From the NCBI GenBank assembly GCA_009692555.1, contig SHYY01000041.1, positions 1 to 36,466 of the forward strand: a DNA stretch of 36,466 nucleotides, read 5' to 3'. How positions within the stretch are numbered: position 1 is the stretch's first letter; each line of letters opens with the position of its first letter. Positions 29,852 through 36,466 of this stretch are shown piece after piece. A program made the position numbers and the translations under genes. This stretch comes from Myxococcales bacterium (GTDB taxonomy: Bacteria > Myxococcota_A > Polyangia > Palsa-1104 > SHYY01). Below the pieces are notes generated by a model, which saw nothing but the letters and a program-made list of their open reading frames with translations, did no database searches and was not told the DNA's origin.

Positions 29852-31162
29852 ATGGCCACCACGATCGTCATGCCGCAGCTCTCACCGACGATGGAGGAGG
29901 GGGTCCTTCTGAAATGGACCAAGAAGGTCGGCGACAAGATCAACCCCGGCGACGTGATCGCCGAGGTGGAGACCGACAAGGCGAACATGGACTTCACCCT
30001 CGAGGACGAGGGGACGCTGCTGGAGCTGCTGGTGAAGGAGGGCGACACGGTGAAGCTCGGGGCGCCGGTGGCGATCCTCGGCGAGCCGGGGGAAGTGGCG
30101 GCGACGGCGACGCCCGGCGTCCGTCTCCCCCTCCCGCTGGCGGGAGAGGGTCGGGGTGAGGGTGGTGCACCCACGGAGATCAAGCCCGAGGTCACCACCA
30201 AGATCGAGCGGACCACCGCGCAGGCCGAGGACACCGGGCGCGTCCGCAGCTCGCCCCTGGCCCGGAAGATCGCTGCCGAGCGCGGGGTCGATCTACGTTC
30301 GGTCGCCGGAAGCGGACCGGGCGGGCGGATCGTGCAGCGCGACGTCGTTTCCGTTCCCCTCGGCTCCCGCCGAGACAACTCCGCTGACGCGGTAAAGGAA
30401 GTTAGCGTTGCCGTTCCCGTTGCCGCGCAACCCTCACCCCTACCCTCTCCCGCCAGCGGGAGAGGGGGAGAAGGCGACCAAAAGATCCCGCTCTCGTTGA
30501 TGCGCAAGACCATCGCGCGCCGCCTCGTCGAGGCCAAGACCACCATCCCGCACTTCTACCTCACGATGGAGGCCGACGCCGAGCCGCTGTGGGCTTTTCA
30601 TCGGCAGATCAAGGCCGCCACCGACGAGAAGATCACGTTGAACGACCTGTGCATCAAGGCGCTCGCGGTCGCGCTCGCACGGGTGCCGGCAGCCAACTCG
30701 TCCTGGAGCGCCGACGGACTTCTCCGCTACGGCCGGGTCGATATCGGGGTCGCGGTCTCCGTCGAGGACGGCCTGATCACCCCGGTGGTGCGCAACGCCC
30801 ATCTGAAGTCGATCGGTGCGATCGCCCGCGAGACCCGCGACCTCGTCGTGCGCGCCCGCGCCCGCAAGCTCAAGCCCGAGGAGTTCTCCGGCGGCACCTT
30901 CAGCATCTCCAACATGGGGATGTACGGCGTGCGCGAGTTCTCGGCGATCATCAACCCGCCCGAGGCCGGCATCCTCGCCATCGGCGCGATCGACAAGCGC
31001 GCCACGGTGATCACCGACGGCGCCAGCGAGACGATCGCCATCCGCCGCCGGATGAACCTCACGCTCTCGTGCGATCACCGGGTGATCGACGGCGCGCTCG
31101 GCGCGGAGCTCCTGCGCGAGATCGTGCGGGTGATCGAGAAGCCGATCGGGATGGTGCTGTGA
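29852..31162 (+). CDS. pdhC: Dihydrolipoamide acetyltransferase (E2)
   Basis: A 436-residue E2 core subunit that takes the acetyl group from E1 and passes it to CoA. There is one lipoyl domain (about 1-80) with Lys43 in ETDKANMDF as the attachment site. The E3/E1-binding domain (about 130-165) shows SSPLARKIAAERGVDLRSV. The catalytic domain (about 210-436) ends in SCDHRVIDGALGAELL, with His408 as catalytic residue. The linkers are unusual: each carries a copy of one palindromic repeat (30125-30163 and 30430-30470, opposite orientation), and the second also has GTTNCC hexamers. These give the protein PLPLAGEGRGEG and SPLPSPASGRGGEG. The stop overlaps the lpdA GTG start. Confidence 0.95.
   Translation: MATTIVMPQLSPTMEEGVLLKWTKKVGDKINPGDVIAEVETDKANMDFTLEDEGTLLELLVKEGDTVKLGAPVAILGEPGEVAATATPGVRLPLPLAGEGRGEGGAPTEIKPEVTTKIERTTAQAEDTGRVRSSPLARKIAAERGVDLRSVAGSGPGGRIVQRDVVSVPLGSRRDNSADAVKEVSVAVPVAAQPSPLPSPASGRGGEGDQKIPLSLMRKTIARRLVEAKTTIPHFYLTMEADAEPLWAFHRQIKAATDEKITLNDLCIKALAVALARVPAANSSWSADGLLRYGRVDIGVAVSVEDGLITPVVRNAHLKSIGAIARETRDLVVRARARKLKPEEFSGGTFSISNMGMYGVREFSAIINPPEAGILAIGAIDKRATVITDGASETIAIRRRMNLTLSCDHRVIDGALGAELLREIVRVIEKPIGMVL
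30125..30163 (+). repeat. Palindromic repeat copy 1 inside E2 linker 1
   Basis: About 40 bases with an internal palindrome around CCCGCTGGCGGG, followed by a GAGGGTCGGGGTGAGGGT tail. It is an almost exact reverse complement of copy 2 at 30430-30470 (a two-base gap and one substitution by eye). It is read in frame as LPLPLAGEGRGEG. Elements of this sequence type are dispersed in many proteobacterial genomes. Confidence 0.85.
30347..30424 (+). repeat. GTTNCC hexamers, locus D (short)
   Basis: GTTTCC-GTTCCC lies at 30347-30358, and GTTAGC-GTTGCC-GTTCCC-GTTGCC at 30401-30424. They are read as Val-Ser-Val-Pro and Val-Ala-Val-Pro in the second E2 linker, and the second group ends 6 bases before palindromic repeat copy 2. 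Confidence 0.7.
30430..30470 (-). repeat. Palindromic repeat copy 2 inside E2 linker 2
   Basis: The reverse complement of copy 1, with core CTCTCCCGCCAGCGGGAGAG. It is read in frame on the plus strand as SPLPSPASGRGGEG. With copy 1 it could form a long-range stem in the mRNA across the E3-binding domain. Confidence 0.85.
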
Positions 31163-32574
31163 CCCTTCGACAGGCTCAGGGCGGGTCGGGTGACAAATAT
31201 GACCTGGCGGTGATCGGCTCCGGGCCGGGCGGCTACGTCGCTGCGATCCGCGGAGCGCAGCTCGGAATGAAGGTGGCCGTCATCGAGCGGGCGGAGCTGG
31301 GCGGGATCTGCGGCAACTGGGGCTGCATCCCCACCAAGGCGCTCCTCCGCAGCGCCGAGGTGCTCGATCAGCTCCATCACCTCGACGAGCTCGGCCTCCG
31401 CGCCGACAACATCGGCTTCGACTTCGCCCGGGTCATCGCGCGCAGCCGGGCGGTCGCCGCGCAGCAGGCCAAGGGCATCGCCTTCCTCTTCAAGAAGAAC
31501 AAGATCGACCACCTCGCCGGCACCGCGAGGCTCGCGCCCCCGCGCACCCTCCTCGTCGACGGCAAGGAGGTCGCGGCGAAGCGGGTGGTGATTGCCACCG
31601 GCGCGCGTCCGAAGGGGCTCCCCGGGATCTCCCACGACGGCGACCGCGTGCTCTCCTACCGCGAGGCGATGATCCTCCCCGAGCGGCCCGCATCGCTGGT
31701 GATCATCGGCGCCGGCGCGATCGGCGTCGAGTTCGCCTACTTCTACGCCGCCCTCGGAACCAAGGTGGTGATCGTCGAGGCGCTCCCTCGCCTTCTCCCC
31801 GTCGAGGACGAGGAGGTCTCGGAGGCGCTCACCCGCAGCTTCGTCAAGCGCGGGATCGAGGTGATCACCGGCTTCGGCGTCGAGCGGATCGACACCAGCC
31901 CATCGGGAGTCGAGGTGATCATCGCCCGCCAAGGAGCGGACCGCCGCACGCTCGCAGCCGATCGCGCGCTGCTCGCCGTCGGCGTGCGCGGCAACGTCGA
32001 GGACCTGGGCCTCGAGGCGATCGGGGTCAAGCTCGAGCGCGGCTTCATCGTCGCCGACCGCACCCACTACCGCACCAGCGTCGACGGGATCCACGCCATC
32101 GGCGACGTGATCGGACCTCCGCTCCTGGCCCACAAGGCCTCTGCCGAGGCGATCGCCTGCGTCGAGCGGATCGCCGGCGTGAAGGACGTTCACGCGGTCG
32201 ACTACACCACCATCCCCGGCTGCACCTACTGCCGGCCCGAGGTCGCTTCCGTGGGGCTGACCGAGCGCCAGGCGCGCGAGTCCGGCCGCGAGGTGAAGGT
32301 CGGCCGCTTCCCGTGGCGCGCGTCGGGCAAGGCCCGCACCGCCGGCGAGACCGAAGGGTTCGTGAAGGTGATCCTCGACGCCAAGCACGGCGAGCTGCTC
32401 GGCGCGCACCTCATCGGCGGCGCCGCCACCGAGCTGATCGGAGAGCTCGGCCTCGCTCGCAGCGGGGAGCTCACCGCCGACGAGATCCTCGGCACCGTGC
32501 ACGCCCACCCGACCTTCGCCGAGGCGATCAAGAGCGCGGTGGAGGATGCGTACGGCGAGGCGATCGACCAGTGA
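31159..32574 (+). CDS. lpdA: Dihydrolipoyl dehydrogenase (E3)
   Basis: A 471-residue flavoprotein that reoxidises dihydrolipoyl-E2 with NAD+. The FAD site is VIGSGPGGYVAAIRGAQ and the redox disulphide is in GGICGNWGCIPTKALL (C-x4-C). The NAD site is VIIGAGAIGVEFA. The C-terminal interface carries the active-site base in HAHPTFAEA. The GTG start overlaps the pdhC stop as GTGA. The first ten codons after it (TLRQAQGGSG) come from a short dispersed repeat (31163-31181), so the N-terminal extension before KYDLAVIG is repeat-derived. The stop overlaps the lipA start. Confidence 0.96.
   Translation: MTLRQAQGGSGDKYDLAVIGSGPGGYVAAIRGAQLGMKVAVIERAELGGICGNWGCIPTKALLRSAEVLDQLHHLDELGLRADNIGFDFARVIARSRAVAAQQAKGIAFLFKKNKIDHLAGTARLAPPRTLLVDGKEVAAKRVVIATGARPKGLPGISHDGDRVLSYREAMILPERPASLVIIGAGAIGVEFAYFYAALGTKVVIVEALPRLLPVEDEEVSEALTRSFVKRGIEVITGFGVERIDTSPSGVEVIIARQGADRRTLAADRALLAVGVRGNVEDLGLEAIGVKLERGFIVADRTHYRTSVDGIHAIGDVIGPPLLAHKASAEAIACVERIAGVKDVHAVDYTTIPGCTYCRPEVASVGLTERQARESGREVKVGRFPWRASGKARTAGETEGFVKVILDAKHGELLGAHLIGGAATELIGELGLARSGELTADEILGTVHAHPTFAEAIKSAVEDAYGEAIDQ
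31163..31181. repeat. CCCTTCGACAGGCTCAGGG short dispersed repeat
   Basis: A 19-base element with terminal CCCT/AGGG inversion, known to me as a very common dispersed repeat of bacterial genomes. It lies at the pdhC-lpdA junction and supplies the E3 N terminus. Confidence 0.7.
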
Positions 32575-33503
32575 CCGCCCTCCGCAAGCTGCCCGTTGTC
32601 ACCGAAGGTGGCGCCAGCGACGGGAGCGAGCCACCTCGCGCCCGCCATCCCCCCTGGATCAAGGCGCGCATCCCCTCGGGCGAGGTCTACTTCGATGTGC
32701 GCGAGCGCGTCCACCGCCTCGGCCTGCACACCGTCTGCGAGAGCGCCTCCTGCCCGAACATCGGCGAGTGCTGGAGCCGCCGCGCGCTGACGATCATGAT
32801 CCTCGGCAACATCTGCACGCGATCGTGCCAGTTCTGCGACGTGCCGACCGGGCGTCCGCTACCGCCCGATCCCGACGAGCCGCGCCGCGTCGCCGAGATG
32901 CTCGCCGGCCTCGACCTTCGCCACACCGTGATCACCTGCGTCGACCGCGACGACCTCGCCGACGGTGGCGCGGCGCACTGGGCGGCCACCCTCGACGCCG
33001 TGCACGCCCGCTGCCCGTCACTGACCGTCGAGGTGCTGACCGGCGACTTCCAGGGCGACCTCGCCGCCGTCGACGTGGTGCTGGCCGCCCGCCCCGACGT
33101 GTTCGCCCACAACCTCGAAACTGTACCCCGCCTCTCACGCGAAGTCCGGGTGCAGGCGAGCTACCCCCGGAGCTACCAGGTGCTGGCCCACGCCCGCGCG
33201 CGCGGCGCCGTCACCAAGACCGGCCTCATGCTCGGCCTCGGCGAGACCCGCGACGAGATCCACGCCGTGCTCGGCGAGCTGGCCGCGCTGGGCGTCGACA
33301 TCCTCACCCTCGGGCAATACCTCCGCCCGTCGCTGAAGCACCTCCCGATCGCGCGCTACCTCCACCCGGACGAATTCGTGGCGCTCCGCGAGCAGGCCCT
33401 CACCCTCGGGATCCGCCACGTCGAGGCCGGCCCGCTGGTCCGCTCCTCCTACCACGCCGACGGCCAGGCCGAGCTCATCCGCGCCCTCCAGCAGCGAAGC
33501 TGA
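32571..33503 (+). CDS. lipA: Lipoyl synthase
   Basis: A 310-residue radical SAM enzyme that inserts two sulphurs into the octanoyl group on E2 to form the lipoyl cofactor. The auxiliary iron-sulphur cluster motif is CESASCPNIGEC, the radical SAM motif is CTRSCQFC, and the C-terminal RSSYHAD contains the conserved auxiliary-cluster Ser region. The length is normal. The GTG start overlaps the lpdA stop (GTGA). Placing lipA last in the pdh operon links cofactor synthesis to its main target. The octanoyltransferase gene lipB is not in the window. Confidence 0.96.
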   Translation: MTALRKLPVVTEGGASDGSEPPRARHPPWIKARIPSGEVYFDVRERVHRLGLHTVCESASCPNIGECWSRRALTIMILGNICTRSCQFCDVPTGRPLPPDPDEPRRVAEMLAGLDLRHTVITCVDRDDLADGGAAHWAATLDAVHARCPSLTVEVLTGDFQGDLAAVDVVLAARPDVFAHNLETVPRLSREVRVQASYPRSYQVLAHARARGAVTKTGLMLGLGETRDEIHAVLGELAALGVDILTLGQYLRPSLKHLPIARYLHPDEFVALREQALTLGIRHVEAGPLVRSSYHADGQAELIRALQQRS

Positions 33504-33592
33504 ACACGCGCAGATCCTGGCGTCGAGGATCCCTCACAGCCCCCGGACAACCTGCCGCCCGACTGCCGGGAGCTGCCGGGAGCCTACCAGGA

Positions 33593-33619
33593 GGGGACGG
33601 GAGGGGGGGCGGGAGGGGG
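33593..33619 (+). other. G-quadruplex-forming tract downstream of lipA
   Basis: Five G tracts (GGGG-AC-GGG-A-GGGGGGG-C-GGG-A-GGGGG) with loops of 1-2 bases lie 90 bases after the lipA stop on the coding strand. The sequence meets the usual intramolecular quadruplex rule. The rest of 33504-33702 shows no gene. Confidence 0.6.
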
Positions 33620-33702
33620 TGTGACCGTCGCAGTCCCCAGCCCTCACCAGTTCGTCGTAGGCGGCGGCGTGATGAGCATGGATGGTCTGCTAGTCGTCCA
33701 CT

Positions 33703-35193
33703 TTACCGTCGCCGCCGCAGAAGCCATGCCGGCAGCGCGAGCCCACACGCGGCGAGCGCGAGCAGCACCGGGTAGACCTCCACGAGGTGGCGCTGCGAGA
33801 GCCCCATCGGGATGGTCTGCGACATCAGGGCGCAGCGCCCGGCCACCGCCAGCCCGAGCAGGGTCGCCGTCGAGCCCGCCATTGAGCCGGCAGGGTACCC
33901 CTTCTTATCGCGGGCGCGCTCCCGCCACCACAGCCCGAGTGCGCCGAGGAGGGCGAGCGCGTACGTCGCGTAGTCGAAGAAGCGGACCCACGCCCGGCGC
34001 GCCGGCAGCTTGAGCCAGGTAGATGTCATCGACAGCTCGGAGTTGGGCACCGGATCGAACATCGTCCCCATTCGCCGCAGCGGCAGGGTGACGAAGGTGC
34101 GGAACGGCGCCCTTCGCGTCCGCTCCTCGGCCAGTTCGCGAAAGCCGGCGTCGACGGCGGGGCTCAAGCGCTCGCGGTTGTAGCGGTCGATCAGGGCGAC
34201 GAGACGCGCGCGTTCCGCCGGGTCATCGAACATCGCCGGAAGGACGCTGGCCGGGCTGAAGGGCTGCTCGAATGCAAAGATCGGATCGAGGAAGAACTCG
34301 TTGCGCGCGCCGGTGGTCCAGGTGCGCGCCCAGGCGATCGCTCCCGTCGGCAGCGGCCGCCCGCCCCACGCCGTGCGCCAGTAGGCGGAGGCAAAGTAGG
34401 GCTGACCGAAGCGGGCGAGGTTCCGCGCCGGCCAGGGCGCGAAGACCACCGCCGCCGCGATCCCGCAGGCGGCGATGGCGATGCACCGCTGCCGTCGCGG
34501 TGCCGCTGCCGACCCCAGGGCAAGGAGGACCGCCGGGATCAGGGTCACCGAGTCGGCGCGCACCAGTTGCGTGAATCCCGCGACCACCCCGCACAACACC
34601 GCGAAGAGCAGGAGGCGGTCGCGCATGGCCCGCACCGCGAGGTAGAGCTCCAGCGTCGCCAGGAAGGTCGACAACGACTCGGTGAGCGCATGGCTGGCGA
34701 GGACGAAGAGGATCGGGCAGACGAGCACCAGCACCAGGCCGCAAAGCGACGCGCCGAGCCCGCTGCGCCGCTCGCGCAGGAGGAGGAAGACGAGCAGCGC
34801 CGTGGCGACGTCGAGCAGCGCGTTGGCGCGGGTCGCGCGCAGGAGATGGGTCGCCAGATCGACCGGCGCCTCGCGCACCACCACGTGGGCGAGGAACAGC
34901 GCGTAGCCCGGCATCCGTGACCAGGCGAGCGGCGCCGGCGGCGGCGAGTAGGCGAAGCGCCCGTCCTTCACCAGCTGCTGCGACAGCGCGTAGTACTGCC
35001 TACCGTCGACGGCGGGCACGCGATAGCCGGCGACGAGCGAGAGCCGGAACGCGATCCCGGCGACGAGCAATCCGGCCACCGCGATCCAGACCAACCAGCG
35101 AGGGGTCGGACGGGCGGAGTCGAGGGGAGAGGCGGCCGGGCACAAGCGCCAGCGATCGTGCACCAACCAGCGCGGGAGGTCTACCTCCGCCAC
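33703..35193 (-). CDS. Polytopic membrane protein, GT-C glycosyltransferase-like
   Basis: A 496-residue integral membrane protein with about 10 predicted helices (for example WIAVAGLLVAGIAFRLSLVA, LCGLVLVLVCPILFVLASHA and LLLFAVLCGVVAGFTQLVRA). The first periplasmic loop contains DGRQYYALSQQLVKDG, and ALTESLSTFLATLELYLAVR follows. This arrangement is typical of GT-C family glycosyltransferases (PMT/ArnT-like, GT39/GT83), which use polyprenyl-phosphate sugars. The assignment is by pattern, and the sugar and acceptor are unknown. The GTG start at 35193 is uncertain: AGGAG lies nearer to an out-of-frame ATG at 35198 that opens only a five-codon frame. Confidence 0.7.
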   Translation of the reverse strand: MAEVDLPRWLVHDRWRLCPAASPLDSARPTPRWLVWIAVAGLLVAGIAFRLSLVAGYRVPAVDGRQYYALSQQLVKDGRFAYSPPPAPLAWSRMPGYALFLAHVVVREAPVDLATHLLRATRANALLDVATALLVFLLLRERRSGLGASLCGLVLVLVCPILFVLASHALTESLSTFLATLELYLAVRAMRDRLLLFAVLCGVVAGFTQLVRADSVTLIPAVLLALGSAAAPRRQRCIAIAACGIAAAVVFAPWPARNLARFGQPYFASAYWRTAWGGRPLPTGAIAWARTWTTGARNEFFLDPIFAFEQPFSPASVLPAMFDDPAERARLVALIDRYNRERLSPAVDAGFRELAEERTRRAPFRTFVTLPLRRMGTMFDPVPNSELSMTSTWLKLPARRAWVRFFDYATYALALLGALGLWWRERARDKKGYPAGSMAGSTATLLGLAVAGRCALMSQTIPMGLSQRHLVEVYPVLLALAACGLALPAWLLRRRR

Positions 35194-35306
35194 TCCATGA
35201 CGCGACTCCTACCCTGGGATGTTAGATGGAGCAAATACGTTTACGCATCGCGCAGCCCCTGCTGGCCCAACTCCCAGGCTGCCGCGTGAGAGGACCAGCC
35301 CGCAGC

Positions 35307-35480
35307 TCAGGGCTTCGTCCTCCCGGCCGCGATCTGGCGCGCGAGCTCGCGGAGCGCCGGGAGCGCCGCCAGATCCTTGGGCCGGTTCGAGGCGGTTTTT
35401 GAAAGAATGATGTCCTCGATCGACGCGACCGGAACGTCGATATCGTCGATGCGAATCACGATTTGCCGCCGCGCGAGGTC
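35307..35480 (-). pseudogene. C-terminal fragment of a nucleotidyltransferase-like protein
   Basis: About 55 residues, QIVIRIDDIDVPVASIEDII followed by LSKTASNRPKDLAALPALRE. The 'V-P-V-A-S-x-E-D-I-I-x-x-K...RPKDLAAL' pattern is the C-terminal end of small nucleotidyltransferase proteins (AbiEii/DUF6036-like, often toxin or resistance partners). The N-terminal catalytic part (GS...D.D) is absent. The reading frame continues upstream into unrelated sequence that overlaps the divergent exported-protein gene. It is therefore probably a decayed remnant. Confidence 0.5.
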
Positions 35481-35533
35481 TGGGTAGCCTCCTGTCCCGC
35501 TCGGGGTTCCCCACCATGCTACCGTGCCGCCCG

Positions 35534-36466
35534 ATGCGGAGACCCGGGCTCGTGGCACTGCTCGCGCTGCTGGCCTCCGGTGACGCGGGCGCCGGGACCC
35601 CACCGACCCCGCTCGCCGCGCTCCCCGAGGCCCCTTCCCGCACCACGCGCCCGACCCCGGTTGCTGCCGTGCTTGCCCTCGCTCCGCGGCTGATCGTCGA
35701 TCTCCGCGCCGACGAAGCCGGTCCCGCGCGACCGGCCACCCTGGTCCCGCCGGCGTGGCGGCAGGCGGCGCGCAGCGACGGTGGGATCACCCTCGAGAGC
35801 GAGCTCGACGATCCTGCGCTCGGTTTGCACGCGCGCCTGCGAATCGAGCGCGATCCGGCCGACGCCGCGGCCACGCTCACCGTCGACGTCGAGCATCGGC
35901 AAGCCCACTGGGCACACCGGGTCGTGCTCGATCTCGACCTGCCCGGGCCGGCGACGGTCCTCGACCGAGCCCTGCAAAAGCGCCCGGTCACCGCGATCGC
36001 CTTTCTCGACCGCTTCGCCGCCAAGGAGCTCCGCGCCGGCGATCTCACCCTGCTGGTAGACGACGGCATCGACGGGGTCGTGATCACACCGGGCGCCACC
36101 CGATCCACCGCCCGCGTCGAGCTCTTCGCCGTCGAGGAGCGGCCCTTCAGCCACAACACGCGCTGCACCCTCGCGTGGCGCACCCCGAATGGCCGGATCG
36201 ATTCGCAGGTGCGCCTGCGCCTGCCCGGCGACCGCGATCACGCACGGATCCAGGTAGCGCTCGGGACCGGCCCCGCCCTCGCAAAGGCCCGCTATCCCGA
36301 CGGCCGGAGCGCTGCGCTGGTGATCTCCGATCACGCCGATCAGACCTCGCCCACCACCCTCGCCGCGCTCGCCCGCGGCCGCAGCAATGCCGCAAAGCCC
36401 GAGGGTGGGCTGCTCGGCCACCGGCTCACGATCACCAAGAGCCTGTTCTTCCACGGCGACGATCGA
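35534..36466 (+). CDS. Exported polysaccharide-deacetylase-like protein, 3' end outside window
   Basis: An open frame of 311 codons runs off the right edge. The signal peptide MRRPGLVALLALLASGDAGA is clear; an in-frame ATG at 35516 is an alternative start. Residues 25-240 are beta-rich and resemble an accessory domain. Near residue 255 YPDGRSAALVISDHADQTSP looks like the first strand and metal site of a NodB-type deacetylase domain (the usual FxxDDG is replaced by ISDHAD). The protein is cut soon after, in LTITKSLFFHGDDR. Only the export signal is firm; the enzyme call is tentative. Confidence 0.55.
   Translation, partial: MRRPGLVALLALLASGDAGAGTPPTPLAALPEAPSRTTRPTPVAAVLALAPRLIVDLRADEAGPARPATLVPPAWRQAARSDGGITLESELDDPALGLHARLRIERDPADAAATLTVDVEHRQAHWAHRVVLDLDLPGPATVLDRALQKRPVTAIAFLDRFAAKELRAGDLTLLVDDGIDGVVITPGATRSTARVELFAVEERPFSHNTRCTLAWRTPNGRIDSQVRLRLPGDRDHARIQVALGTGPALAKARYPDGRSAALVISDHADQTSPTTLAALARGRSNAAKPEGGLLGHRLTITKSLFFHGDDR

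Noticed and set aside
33621..34013. Plus-strand frame of 130 codons antisense to the membrane protein
   Set aside because: Arg/Ala/Pro-rich shadow with no motif; the minus-strand gene has consistent membrane helices.
35183..35198. Five-codon upstream frame (ATG GAG TGG CGG AGG stop) before the GT-C-like gene
   Set aside because: It has a plausible AGGAG, but a frame this short cannot be told from coincidence; it is noted only as a reason for start uncertainty.

Overview
The window is very GC-rich and almost every codon ends in G or C. It combines traits typical of Myxococcota (the former Deltaproteobacteria, Polyangia-like): eukaryote-style Ser/Thr kinases with a C-terminal membrane anchor, lipoproteins with 'PDL'-rich spacers after the lipidated Cys, Cys-rich repeat proteins and fibrinogen-like domains. 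I cannot name a species. I see no tRNA, rRNA, CRISPR array, phage or transposase.

Layout. 1-205 is a non-coding left edge ending in a hexanucleotide microsatellite. 206-8068 holds a tail-anchored Ser/Thr kinase, two divergent tandem surface lipoproteins (Cys-rich repeats plus a fibrinogen-like cap), a lipoprotein of unknown role and a cyclic-nucleotide-binding protein. 8326-12643 holds a lipoprotein with an HExxE motif and a coupled pair, UshA-like 5'-nucleotidase and phospholipase-D-type cardiolipin synthase. 12762-18569 holds a second Ser/Thr kinase (PEGA ectodomain), a small secreted protein and a 1189-residue secreted protein made of over 50 short aromatic repeats. 18768-21466 is a two-gene envelope operon (Ig-like lipoprotein, AMIN-like protein). 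21532-24475 is a tightly coupled operon: Crp-like regulator, accD, folC. 24579-27198 holds a tail-anchored protein and the divergent haem genes hemF and hemH. 27284-33503 holds a lipoprotein and then a complete pyruvate dehydrogenase operon (E1 alpha, E1 beta, E2, E3) ending in lipA, whose product makes the lipoyl cofactor that E2 and E3 use. 33703-36466 holds a polytopic GT-C-like membrane protein, a nucleotidyltransferase fragment and an exported deacetylase-like protein cut by the window end.

Most genes are housekeeping or cell-envelope genes. The unusual content is (1) a degenerate GTTNCC hexamer array that recurs at four loci, in different frames and once outside any gene; (2) the E2 gene, whose two interdomain linkers carry oppositely oriented copies of one palindromic repeat; (3) the giant aromatic-strand repeat protein; and (4) a recurring promoter layout in which a -10-like hexamer ends 6 to 9 bases before a start codon that lacks a Shine-Dalgarno sequence, which suggests leaderless mRNAs.
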